Origin: an uncultured Verrucomicrobiota bacterium
Lineage (GTDB): Bacteria; Verrucomicrobiota; Verrucomicrobiia; Verrucomicrobiales; Verrucomicrobiaceae
Direction of reading: 5' to 3'
DNA: 64,000 nt
NCBI GenBank assembly: GCA_903848465.1
Contig: CAINGK010000150.1
Coordinates: 1-64,000 of the forward strand
Part shown: piece after piece, positions 7,598 to 18,200 of the stretch
Layout: each line of letters opens with the position of its first letter
How positions within the stretch are numbered: position 1 is the first letter of the stretch
The notes under the pieces: generated by a model
The model's input: only the letters and a program-made list of their open reading frames with translations
What the model was told of the DNA's origin: nothing
Database searches by the model: none
Position numbers and translations under genes: made by a program

Positions 7598-10399
7598 TCA
7601 CGCCACCACCTGGATCTGACTCGTGCCACCCGCACCGCGAACCACGCGCACCTGCGTAGTCAGCCGCTCCTTGAGCAAATCGACGTGCGAGATCAATCCA
7701 ATCGTCTTGCCGCGTGCGCGCAAATTCTCCAGCGCACTCAGCGCCACTTCCAGCGTCTCAGAATCGAGCGTGCCAAATCCTTCATCAATGAAGAGCGAAT
7801 CAATCGGGTGATGCCTGCTCGCCAGTTCGCTCAGACCCAATGCCAGGGCGAGACTCGCCAGGAAGCTCTCACCACCCGATAGACTCTCCATCGGCCGGTC
7901 CACGTTCGCCTGAAACAGATCCACGATGCGCAGGTCCAGTTCATCACCCTCCGCCGCCATGAGGCGATACCGCTCGGCCAGTGTTTTCAAATGCTCGTTC
8001 GCCAGCCCGATGAGCTGCCGCAGCGTGAGTGATTGCGCAAAGCGCGAAAACTTCGCCCCATCCGCCGATCCGATCAGCTCCTTCAGCCGCCCCCAGCGCA
8101 ACGCCTCAGCTTCCGCCGCCTGCAATTCCGCACCGCCAGATTCACGTCGCTTCCGTGCCTCATCATCATTGCGGACCTGCTGCTCCAGCGAGCCAAGTTC
8201 CGTGCGCTTAGTCGCAAAGGCATCGCTCAGCCGTTTGGCGTTCGTCTCCAGTTCCCTCAGTGCTCCTTCATCAAGCACACTCTGTCCTGCAAACGGTTGC
8301 CGACGAATTTCAAGCTGTTCCAGCTTCGCCACCGTCGCCGCGCTCTGTGTTTGCAGCGCGTTTAGTTTCGCATCTGCCTCACGCCAAGACTTCTCCGCCG
8401 TTGCAACCTTTGCTTCATGCAACTGACGATCTTCACTAAGCGTCTTGCCACCAAGCAACTCGCTCAACTGCGCCTTCAAAGCATCCGCCTTAGTTCGCAG
8501 CGTCACACCCTCGGCCTTCAATTCTTCCAGGCGTTGCGTCTTCGCCGCCTGCTCTTGCTGCGCCAGTTGGATGTCGCCCTCGATCTTCTGCCTTTCACTG
8601 CGCTTCTGCACCGCCTCATCACGCTTCTTCGCATACATCGCTGCTCGCTTCTCCAACCCACTGATCTCACGCTCCGCATCCTGGGGCGAAGACTGGCCAC
8701 CCAGTTGCACCGCACTTCGCTTGAGCTTCTCCTCAGCACTCCACTGCTCCAACACTCCATCCGTAGGCGCCTCCAGCTCAATCACGCGTTTCTTCGTCTC
8801 CACGATCCGTTTCTGCTCTGCCGCCACCTCCGCCTCATTCTTTGCCAACTCACGCTCCAATACCGCGAGATCACGATTCGCTTTCTCGCGCTGTTGTTCG
8901 AGGCCCTTGAGAAGCTTTCGTGCCGATTGAAGCTGCGATTCAAAATTCGCCTCCCCCTGCGCAAACGGATGCTCCAGCGCTCCGCACAGCGGGCAGGCCT
9001 CGCCCGGTTTTAAATCGTGCCGCTGCTCGTCAAAGCCTGCCACCTTCTCGGCATGTCGCATCACTTCCCGCTGCGCTTCGAGGGCTTTCGTAAGCCGTTC
9101 CAACTCCGCACGATCCTTATTCGCTTGGGCGCTTCCTTCAGTGCCTTGCTTCGTCAAAGCCGCCGCCGCAGTCTCCGCCTTAGTTAGGTTCTGCTGCAGC
9201 ACCTGCGCCTCCGCATGACGCTTCCGGCCTTCGGCGATTTTTTCAAATGCCGCACGCCATTCACGCACGGCCACGCGTAGCTTGGGCAAGCTGTCACCGA
9301 GTTCGGCATCACTCGCGTTTTGCTTCAGCCATGCTTCAAGGGCCTGCGTGGCATCAATGTGGGCGGCCAGCGTCTTTTCGGCAGCTTCACATCGCGCAGT
9401 CGCTTCCTTCTGTTCCTTCGCCCACGTTTGATACATCGCGCGACTCTCACCGAGCTGCCTTTCAAACTGCTCGCTCTGCGCCGCCATGCCCGCCGCCTGC
9501 TCCCACACCGGTTCGCGTTTCGCCCGTAGCTGCTTCGTCTCTTCAGCAGCGGTCCTCGTCTTGACAACCTCAGCGCTCACTCCTGCCTGCGATTGCTGCA
9601 GCGCATGATGCGATGCAGTGAGCTGCGTGATCTCTGCCACGATGACGGCATGCTCGCGCTGCGCATGCTGCTGTTGCGTCGCAGCTTGGCTTTCAGTGTG
9701 GAGCCGTTCAGCCGTAGCTCTGGCCTCGATGAGGCTTCCCTCAAGATTCGCGCGCCCTGCATCGTCCAGCACCGTCATCGCCCCAAGGCGATCCTTCAGC
9801 GTACGTGCAGCTTCGTCCTTCGCCTTGTGGGTCTCGAAGGCCAGCACCGACAGATCACTGTAAATCTCAGTGCCCGTAATCTTCTCCAGCAGTTCCGCGC
9901 GCTCGTTGGGCTTCGCCTTCAAGAACGCCGCAAACTGCCCTTGCGCCAGCAACACGGATCGCAGAAAGCGCTGTACATCCAGCCCCGTCTTTTCTTCAAT
10001 GATGCGATCCATCTCAGCCGCCTTCTCGGCAAGGATCTCCCCCGTGGTGGCATTCGCCAGTCGCCGCTCCACCGGTTGCAATTTCCCATCCGCCTTCCCA
10101 CGTGCGCGCCGCAGCCGCCAGATGGCGCGCAGCGTTTCGCCGCCCGTTTCAAAGTCCACTTCAGCAAGACATTCCGCCGTATGCCGACTCATCATCTCAT
10201 CCGCCCGGTCATTGCCATAACGTGCCGCCCGGCCATACAGCGCCAGCGTCATCGCATCCAGCAAGGTTGATTTCCCCGCACCCGTCGGCCCCGTGATCAA
10301 GAACACCCCCGCCGCACTCAGCGGCACCGCATCAAACCGCACCTCATGCGTTCCGCTGAGTGAGTTAAGGTTCTGAAGTCGGACGGCAAGGAGGCGCAT
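7598..10399 (-). CDS. sbcC: Nuclease SbcCD, ATPase subunit SbcC
   Basis: A 933-residue SMC-like ATPase of the SbcC/Rad50 family. Walker A is GPTGAGKS (37-44), the Q-loop is at LLAQGQF (150-156), the zinc hook is CPLC (469-472) in the middle of two long coiled coils, the ABC signature is SGGES (841-845) and Walker B is LFIDEG (869-874). With SbcD it forms a complex that opens and degrades DNA hairpins and blocked ends. It starts three bases after the end of sbcD, so the two are one operon. Its length is near that of E. coli SbcC (1048). Confidence 0.95.
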   Translation of the reverse strand: MRLLAVRLQNLNSLSGTHEVRFDAVPLSAAGVFLITGPTGAGKSTLLDAMTLALYGRAARYGNDRADEMMSRHTAECLAEVDFETGGETLRAIWRLRRARGKADGKLQPVERRLANATTGEILAEKAAEMDRIIEEKTGLDVQRFLRSVLLAQGQFAAFLKAKPNERAELLEKITGTEIYSDLSVLAFETHKAKDEAARTLKDRLGAMTVLDDAGRANLEGSLIEARATAERLHTESQAATQQQHAQREHAVIVAEITQLTASHHALQQSQAGVSAEVVKTRTAAEETKQLRAKREPVWEQAAGMAAQSEQFERQLGESRAMYQTWAKEQKEATARCEAAEKTLAAHIDATQALEAWLKQNASDAELGDSLPKLRVAVREWRAAFEKIAEGRKRHAEAQVLQQNLTKAETAAAALTKQGTEGSAQANKDRAELERLTKALEAQREVMRHAEKVAGFDEQRHDLKPGEACPLCGALEHPFAQGEANFESQLQSARKLLKGLEQQREKANRDLAVLERELAKNEAEVAAEQKRIVETKKRVIELEAPTDGVLEQWSAEEKLKRSAVQLGGQSSPQDAEREISGLEKRAAMYAKKRDEAVQKRSERQKIEGDIQLAQQEQAAKTQRLEELKAEGVTLRTKADALKAQLSELLGGKTLSEDRQLHEAKVATAEKSWREADAKLNALQTQSAATVAKLEQLEIRRQPFAGQSVLDEGALRELETNAKRLSDAFATKRTELGSLEQQVRNDDEARKRRESGGAELQAAEAEALRWGRLKELIGSADGAKFSRFAQSLTLRQLIGLANEHLKTLAERYRLMAAEGDELDLRIVDLFQANVDRPMESLSGGESFLASLALALGLSELASRHHPIDSLFIDEGFGTLDSETLEVALSALENLRARGKTIGLISHVDLLKERLTTQVRVVRGAGGTSQIQVVA

Positions 10400-10402
10400 G
10401 AA

Positions 10403-11548
10403 TTAGGCAGTGATTTTTTGTTCCCGTATCGCCAGCAGCTCATCAAACACCGCACTCAATTCTTCACCCTCAATCTGCTTCTCCTTCAGCAATTCACGAA
10501 ACACTTCGCGGGGCTGCAGTTCACTCAGATTAGGGCCGGTGTGTTGCCAGTTGGAGGCTTGGGTGGGCGGGAGATCAGCCAGGACTTTCAAGACCTCAAA
10601 CCGCCCGGCAGCCGCTTCGCGGATCTGGCGGTCAAGATCGGCTTCAGGGGCATCAAGCTTCACCGTGACCTCGGCCCAGCATGCCGCAGGCACATGGGCA
10701 AGATCAGCAGCGAGCGTGGCGCGACTGACACTGACTCGCGTGAGCTGCCGAGTGGCGGGGATCGAAAGCGTCTCGATTTTCATCTCCTCGGTCTCGATCA
10801 CGATGACCGATTTTTTGTCCGTAGCCTCAGAGAAACTGAGCGCCACGGGCGAGCCGCTGTAGCGCACATGTTCCAGTCCCGCGACCTTCTGCGGTTTATG
10901 CAAGTGCCCCAGCGCAGTATAGCCAAAGCCCTCAAACACATCCGCACCCACCGCACCCAGGTTACCGATGTGGATGTCCCGCTCACTATCGCTCGTCGTC
11001 GCTCCGAGCACCGTAAGATGCCCCATGGCAATCACCGGGCGCTTTCCAGCCAGCGCACGGCAGGCACCGAGTTGCGCAGCATAGTGGTCACGAATAGCCG
11101 CGCGCACCTGGCTTTGCACATCCGTCATCGCCTCGCCCACGGCCGCCTGTCGCAGATCGCGTTCGCGGAGAAATGGCACGGCAGCGACCACAGCATCGCC
11201 GAGATCCACCCTGTTTTCCCCCGCATGACCAAAGACATGCACCTCAAAACGCTTCAGCAGCTCGCGTGGCGCATTGAGGTGGGAGGCAGAGTCATGATTC
11301 CCGCCGGTAATCACGGCCTTCACCGTGCGCAGGTCAGCCAGCCGCCTGAGAAAGTCAAAGTACAAGCCCACCGCATCCTGCGGCGGGTTAGCTGCATCAA
11401 AGACATCACCGCTAAGCAGCAGCGCGTCTATCTTCTCACCGCGCAGCGTCTCAATGAGCCAGTCAAGAAAAGCGGCATGCTCCGGCAGGCGGTCACGCTC
11501 GACGAGTCGAGCGCCCAGATGCCAGTCTGCGGTGTGGAGGATGCGCAT
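10403..11548 (-). CDS. sbcD: Nuclease SbcCD, exonuclease subunit SbcD
   Basis: A 381-residue metallophosphoesterase, the nuclease subunit of SbcCD. Motifs are HTADWHLG at residues 5-12, LLSGDVFD, GGNHDS, MGHL and the late GHLH. The start MRILHTADWHLG is the usual SbcD N-terminus; an in-frame start 11 codons upstream adds unrelated sequence. It is the first gene of the sbcDC operon. The complex removes cruciforms formed by palindromes, which is of interest because this window contains several palindromic repeats. Confidence 0.95.
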   Translation of the reverse strand: MRILHTADWHLGARLVERDRLPEHAAFLDWLIETLRGEKIDALLLSGDVFDAANPPQDAVGLYFDFLRRLADLRTVKAVITGGNHDSASHLNAPRELLKRFEVHVFGHAGENRVDLGDAVVAAVPFLRERDLRQAAVGEAMTDVQSQVRAAIRDHYAAQLGACRALAGKRPVIAMGHLTVLGATTSDSERDIHIGNLGAVGADVFEGFGYTALGHLHKPQKVAGLEHVRYSGSPVALSFSEATDKKSVIVIETEEMKIETLSIPATRQLTRVSVSRATLAADLAHVPAACWAEVTVKLDAPEADLDRQIREAAAGRFEVLKVLADLPPTQASNWQHTGPNLSELQPREVFRELLKEKQIEGEELSAVFDELLAIREQKITA

Positions 11549-11636
11549 ACGGTTGAATAGAAAGGGCCTGCTCTCCTGCAAGCACCGTCATCAACAAGCC
11601 ATCACTAGGTGGCCGCAGAATCTGCTACAGTGGTGC

Positions 11637-12224
11637 TCAATTACGGTTCAGCATTTTGCGCACTTCATCTTCCGAGTACGCACTCTTTTTGCCGTTGCCC
11701 TTGTCATTGTAGTTTTCGATGATGTGCGGTTCCTTGCCCATGCTCTTGGAGCGCGTCAGCGCGGAGCCGGTCTTGAACTTGTTGTCAGCCCCGCTGAAAA
11801 CAGATTTCCCCTCACGGGCCTGTTGGTTGCCCAATCGGGACGCATCGGTCTTGAAGTTGTGATCCATGCCGAGTGCTTTCTTGTCTCCCAGCGCATAGGT
11901 CATGTCGAATCCCTTGGTCTTAGATTTGCCAAACAGCGTCTGGCTGGTCTTGAACTCTTTCGCCCCGGCATACGATTTGCCTCCCTTCACGCTTTTGGAG
12001 TGATACATCTGATTTTGAAAATGCGCGCCTGCACTGCCTTTCGACAGCTTGGGGTCGTTCATGTATTTCTCAAATTGACTGCGCTTGTTCATGTCCACTC
12101 CCGAAGTGGCGCGTTTCTCCAGGGGAAGGTCTGCTGTATTGACCTTCTTTTTCTTCGGCCCAGTGCATTGGCACAGCAGCACGGCTGCGCTGAGGCAGAT
12201 CAGAAGTCGTACAGTCAGGTTCAT
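11637..12224 (-). CDS. Predicted lipoprotein, Lys-rich, unknown function
   Basis: A 195-residue protein with an N-terminal signal ending in a lipobox-like LLCQC, so probably a lipid-anchored envelope protein. The mature part is rich in Lys, Ser, Gly and Asn. It holds loose repeats such as KSVKGGKSYAGAKEFKT and KTKGFDMTYALGDKKALG, and ends in EDEVRKMLNRN. I recognise no family. Its ATG overlaps the stop of the giant TPR gene by four bases (ATGA), which implies translational coupling and a shared role. Confidence 0.75.
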   Translation of the reverse strand: MNLTVRLLICLSAAVLLCQCTGPKKKKVNTADLPLEKRATSGVDMNKRSQFEKYMNDPKLSKGSAGAHFQNQMYHSKSVKGGKSYAGAKEFKTSQTLFGKSKTKGFDMTYALGDKKALGMDHNFKTDASRLGNQQAREGKSVFSGADNKFKTGSALTRSKSMGKEPHIIENYNDKGNGKKSAYSEDEVRKMLNRN

Positions 12225-15200
12225 GGTTGCGGCTGGGGCTTGGCGGTCATCTGTCGGGCGAGGAAGAGGATTTCCTGCTTCACGCCGCCAGGCAGGTGGA
12301 ACTTCGGCAGTTCCGTTTCGATGCCCGCTAGTTTGCCCCAGCTTTGGTACAGTTCAAAGATGAGTTTTGCCGACTCATCTGGCATGGCCCAGTTCAGGCG
12401 CATGAGAAATGCCTCCGCCGCTTCAAAATCCTGCTGTCGTATGAGGAAACGTGCCTGTGCAGCAAACAGCTCCGGTTGCAGTGCGGCAGTGCCCTCCAGG
12501 CGCTGCAGCGCTGCGGCCAGCAATTCCTGCGCCAGCCCTGCGTGGCCAGTCTCTTCAAAGGCCCGCGCCCACTCGACTGTCTGCGCCCCACCGGGAAAGG
12601 TCAGCTTGAGGGTTTCACTGAAAAGCTCCTGCACCGCCGCTTCATCATGCAGCGCATGCGCCACGCGCACGGCCAGTGGCAGCTTGCGCCCCTGCTCGCG
12701 GAAGGTGGGTATGCCAGCCACGATCTCGCAGGCATCCCAGGCCCAGGCCGCACGCCCGGCCTTGAGCATTTCTTCCGCAGCGAGTTCGATGCAGAGCCGG
12801 TCCTTTTCCTCCGCCTTTTGCCAGGCGCTGATAAAGTCCTCATGCGCTTCCTGGGGCAGTGCGGCGCTGAAGGCGCTCAGCGCCAGAGCCGCAAGCGGAC
12901 GGTCCGTACCCGCTCGCGCTTCGGTGCGCAGCATCGCGACCCACCCTGCGGCTTGTTTGCCTGTGGCCAGCCCCTTGAGCCAAGCATGCATGTCTTTGAG
13001 CACATCGCGGTCCCGGGTCGTGGTGCGAAACAGCGCGGCGATCTGCGCCCGTCCGCGCTCCGGTGCCCAATCGGCTGCCGCTGCCAGCACCTTGAGCTGC
13101 TCCAGCCGCAGCGTGAAACGTTCATGGTCGCCTTTGATCGTACGGTCCGCCTGCGTGAGCAGGTTCAGCGCCTCAGTGGTGCGGTCGTGTGTTCGCAGCC
13201 CTGTGGCCAGTGCCACCACACTGGGCAGGGACTTGCGTTCAACACACAGCGTCATGAGCTCGCGCGCATCATCCCCACCACCCGCCGCCGTGGCGATCTC
13301 GCAGCGCAGTTGCAGCAGTTTCTGGGCGACTGCATCCAGCGGCTCCGCCAGTGGCACCTCACGCAGTACTTTCAGTGCGGCCTGTGGCTGCCCGAGGCGT
13401 TGCAGGATCTGACCACGGTGCAAACTGGCCTCAATGTCGAGGTCAGTGCCAGCCTGATCATTCGTCACATAGCAGGCGTGCAGACGATCCCACGCAGAGA
13501 GCGCCGCTTTGTCGTCCTGCATGCGCTCCTGCAGCAGTCCGAGTTCACGCAGGTAGGACACCTCATGCGGGCGGCGGCGCTCGAGCACCTGTGAAAACTG
13601 CTCGCGGAAGCCCTGCCGCCGCAGTTCATCCACATTGAAACTACGTGCCAGAAACAGTGCATGTTTTTCGCGCAAGGTGTCATCACCCGGTTGCGGCGGC
13701 TTGAGCGGCGGTTCGGCCAGCAGCAGCTTGAGTGCGAAGCTCAGCCCCGGCTCGATCTCCATGGAGTTCTCACACACCCGCAGCAGCCACAGCGCATAGT
13801 CGGGGTTCGACGGCGCGCGGTCTGGCAGCATGCTGTAAATGTCGATGGCCTCGCGCACCAGTCCTGCGCTTTCCAATCGGCTGCCCAGGTTCCCGAGTGT
13901 GTCCACCGAGTGTTCGGTGCGCAAATCGACCGCCGCCAAGTGCTCGCGGATCAGCCGCCGCCGCGTGGGGTAGTCCACATGGCGCAATCTGCCCAGCAGG
14001 TCATTGATGCGCCATTCACCGAATTCCGAATCCGAGCGCGGCCCCAGCATCGTTGCTTCATAATGTTTGGAAATGGCGCTGTTCGCACCTTTCACCACGC
14101 CACCGAGACCCTGCTGCACCAGCAGCGCCTCAATCTCCTTCGTCTCCTCCCACAGGCTGCGCAGATGCGACGGCTCCTCATAGCGTGACGATCCCTGCGG
14201 CAGCATGCTACCCTTCGCCTCCGACATATCGCGCTGGGCGAGAAACGGTCCGGACAAAAACCGCCCCAGTATTTGCGCGCCGGATTGATCTGCCCCCGCC
14301 AGGCCCGCAATCGCCGCCTTGCGAATGGAGGTCATCGCCGAAGGCTGGGTGCGTTGCAGCCTGCGCCATGCGCTCCGCAGCGCTTCCTCGCGCTGCTGCT
14401 CAGAGCTTGTCATGCGGTTCAGCGAGGTGAGGCTCAGCAAAAAAGGATCATAAGTGGTGCGGTAATTTTCAGCGGACACCGGGCCGCGCATCGCCACGTC
14501 GAGGTACTGCCGCGCCAGATCCCAGCGCTCCGCACTTTCGGCGATGCGTACCAGGAACAGCGCGTAGTCCATTTCCATCTCCGGTGAATTGAGCGGCAGG
14601 CAGGCACCGAGTGCCAGTGCTTCATCATAGCGCTGCTTGTCCTGTAGCTTGCGCGTGAGTTCCACGAGGGCGGAGTTGCGCAGCACTTGGCTGCTGCCCA
14701 ACTGCGTGAGGTTTTCTGGGCGAAAGCGGAAACCACTCACATCCACCAGCATCGAAACGCAGGCTTGCAGCAGACTTGCCCGTGCTTTCATCACTTCAGG
14801 CGACCAGCCCCGCTCACCTGCCCAACTTACCGCTTCATCCATTCCCTGGCTGTGAAGGATCAGCCATAGCATCGCAAACTGTGCCTCCAGCTTGGTGGTG
14901 TCCGGCAGCACCTGTTTCAGCACCACGCGAAACTCCGCTCCTGCACCCGCATAAAACAGCGCCCATAGTTTCTCCACGGCGTTTGCTTGCGCGTCGGTGC
15001 GCCATTGTTGGACCCACTGCTTCAAGGCATCGCCACCGTGGGCATGGCGCAGCTTGGCCAGTTCTTCAATCGCCCGCAGCCGCACCAGTCCAGCATCCTC
15101 TGGTAGTTCGGCAAACTCCGCCCGTGGTTGACCCAGGAAGCCCCGCAGAGTGTCCATATCCTTGCGCTCCAAACCCGGAGCGAAATCCAGCAGCGAGACA

Positions 15201-18200
15201 ATATCACCAGTCGTCACCGCTCCGCCCGCCCGCCGGGTATCCGTCAGCGGCAGTGGCGCGCGCACGCCGCTCGTCGTGTAGTTGCGCACCTTCACCGGCA
15301 TGGCCAGCACTGCTTGCAGTTGCTTCTCAGCCTCCGCCTCATCGGCAAAGCGCAGACACTTCAGCGCCAGCCGCAGCCTTGCTCTGCCATCCCATGCGCG
15401 CACCTGCGTCATCTGCTCATACACCCTTCGCTCCGCTTCGTCCTGACCGGAGCTTTGATAATACTTCGCCAGTTCCTCCAGCGCCGTCGCATCCTGCGCG
15501 AATCGACTTTCCAATCGCCGCCGCACGCGATCCGCCTCCGTGATTTGAAACGTCTGCTCCAGCAGTTCCACCAGCCGCCGCGACTCCGCCGCCATCTCCT
15601 TCGGTGGTGCCACTGCGGCGATCTGCTTCTGGAAATAAATCGCCGACTTCAAATCCGCGACCTTCAGCGCCGCATCCCGCAGTTGATCCAGCGAAAACGG
15701 CGTGTCCGGTGCGGTGTAGTACGCCTGCTTCATGCTCGCGAACGCCAGCACATGATCCCCGCCGCGCTCATACACCTGCGCCAGCGCCTCATGGTAAAAG
15801 CCATCGAACGGATGCCGCTGCACTCGCTCCAAGATCGCACGCTCCAGCAGTTTCAGGCGGTCACGAGCCACGCTCGGTGCCAGTTCACCACCGCTTGAGT
15901 CTGAGAACGTCAGTCGGTCGATGCAGCGGCGCAGCCCTTCACGGCGGCGCTTCACATCCGTCTCACGTTCCAAGATTTGTACCTGCACCTCCACGTGGTC
16001 GGTGATGCGATGCTGCCGCAGCAAGATGTCCGCATAGCTTTCCAGCAGCGGGATGGCTGCCGGGCCATCGACCCGCTTCACCGCCTGCTTCCACAGCGCC
16101 AGGGCATCATCCGCACGGCGTTGCAGGAAATAAATCTGGGACAGCGCGGAGAGCAGTTGCCCGGAGTCGGGAAACTCACGATACATTTTCTCCAGTAGCT
16201 TCGCCGCCGCCACGCCCGGTGGTGGCAGGGGATTAGTGCTCTTCCACCCTGGACTGCTCGTCTCGGAGTCCCCCTGCCGCTCCGCTTCCATCAACAGCTC
16301 CGCAAGCCGCAGCGTGTAGCGCACGCGTCCTGGAGCATCCAGTTCAGACAGCCGCCGCAACTGCCGCTCCATCAGCGCGACATTGCCATCCTCCTGCGCC
16401 AGATCCAATTTCAACTGCTCCACCACCAGCGACACCGCCTGTTGTTTCTTCGTCACTGGATCAAACTCCAAGGTGCTCAACAGTCGGTAGGCATCATCGA
16501 ACCGACCCGTGCGTGCCGCCCACCAGCAGCCGCGAAACCTCGCGGCTTGCGCATCGTTGGATTGGGGATCGGCCTGCTTGGCACTGGAGATGACCTTCTG
16601 GGCGAACTCCACCACCCGCTCTGGCAGCTTCTCACGTTTAGGCCCTTCGGTATCGTCACTCGCGAAACTCGTGCCCGTAAACGCTTCAGGCAGTTTGAAT
16701 TCGCCATTCGCCACCGGCTTGACCGCCACCTTGGTGTCGCCCATCAGGATCGAAAGCATGCGCTCGTCCACATCCACGCGTTCCTCGTCAGTGGTGCTGG
16801 CATGCCAGGCCTTTTCAATCCATTCCGTCGCCTCATCATTCTCCCCCTGCTCAGCCAGCAGTTCCGCCAGCTGCAGCCACGCATCGCGTCCCGCACCCGG
16901 CCTGGACACCGCATCCCGCGCCAAGATGATAGCGCTGTCGAGGTTGTTGCTTGCCGCCAAAAAGGTCGAGGCATCACTCAGCCGCTTCTGCCGTTCCTCC
17001 TGAGACGATGCGCTGTCAGTGAAACTGCGCAGCAGTTTGTCCTCCGCCGCCACATCACGGCGTGCCCGAAAAAACCCCGCCAAGTCAAAGACCGCCTCCG
17101 CTTTCTGCGGATCGCGTTCCACGCGTGAGCGCAGGATTTTTTCGATGACGGTATCCAGCGCGCGCGTCTGCGCAAAACCCAGCACCTGCTTCTCCACATC
17201 AGGTGAGCTTTGCGCCTCCAGCAGCTTCAGCAGGCGCTGCTTGGCACTGTTCGTTTCGCCACTGCGCAAGTCGGCCTCACACCGCAGCAGCACGATAGCA
17301 GGCAGATCACCCCCGTCATTTTTGAGCCGTTCATCCAGCAGTTTCGCCGCCTCGGCAGCACCTTCATGATCCAACAAAGTGCGCACCAGTTCCCAACGGT
17401 AATCTTCCACCTGAGGCACGGCCTGGACCAGTGCGCGCAACCAGCGCACCTGCTCGTCCGCATCCACCGTTAGCTCAAAAAAGCGTGCAGCATCCAGCAG
17501 CGCCTGTTCCGATGGCGGGGTGCCCTTGGCGGCTTCCACCAAGCTCTTGCGCAAATCTTCCAGCGCCCCGAAGCGCTCATGCAGTCGCACCCGCCGACGG
17601 AAAAAGTCGAGATAACGACCATCACGAAAATGCAGCAGCGCCAGTCCGTCCGTGAGCGCCTTGTCTGCTTTCGCGAATTGATCGGCATGTTCGTAGATGC
17701 GCGCCAAGTCATACAGCGCGTCGAGTTTACGCTGCGGATCTTTTTGATCTGCCAGCTTGGAAAAAAAATTCGCCGCGCGTTCAGGGAACCCCGCCTGCAA
17801 GAGCAACTGCGCCACCTGGCGCGCCAGATCAATGTCCTGCGGCTTCAGCTTGGCCGCCCGCTCATAAGCCTCCGCAGCCTCGGCATTCTTCCCACCGGCC
17901 ATGGCCATGCCACCCAGTTCGATCCACATGACCGGTCCCTGCGGATCATCTGCGGGCACAAGTTCAGCCGCTTTTTTGATCAGCGTGAATGCGGTGGCCG
18001 GGTCCGACAGCTCACGCGCCACCTCCGCACGCGCTCTCAGCACGATCAGGTTTTTCTCATCCGCCTTGAGCAGTGCGTCATACAATTGCGCCGCACGTTT
18101 CAAATCCCCGCTCCGCCGGATCAGATGCGCCTCGACGATTTTGACCGCTGCAAATTGGGATTTCTCCGCCTGCTGCACGACATTATCGACCAGCAACTTC

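Noticed and set aside
11325-13412. A 695-codon open frame on the plus strand
   Set aside because: It is antisense to sbcD, the lipoprotein and the TPR gene, is rich in Ser, Arg and Cys without domains, and crosses three real genes; it is a product of high GC.
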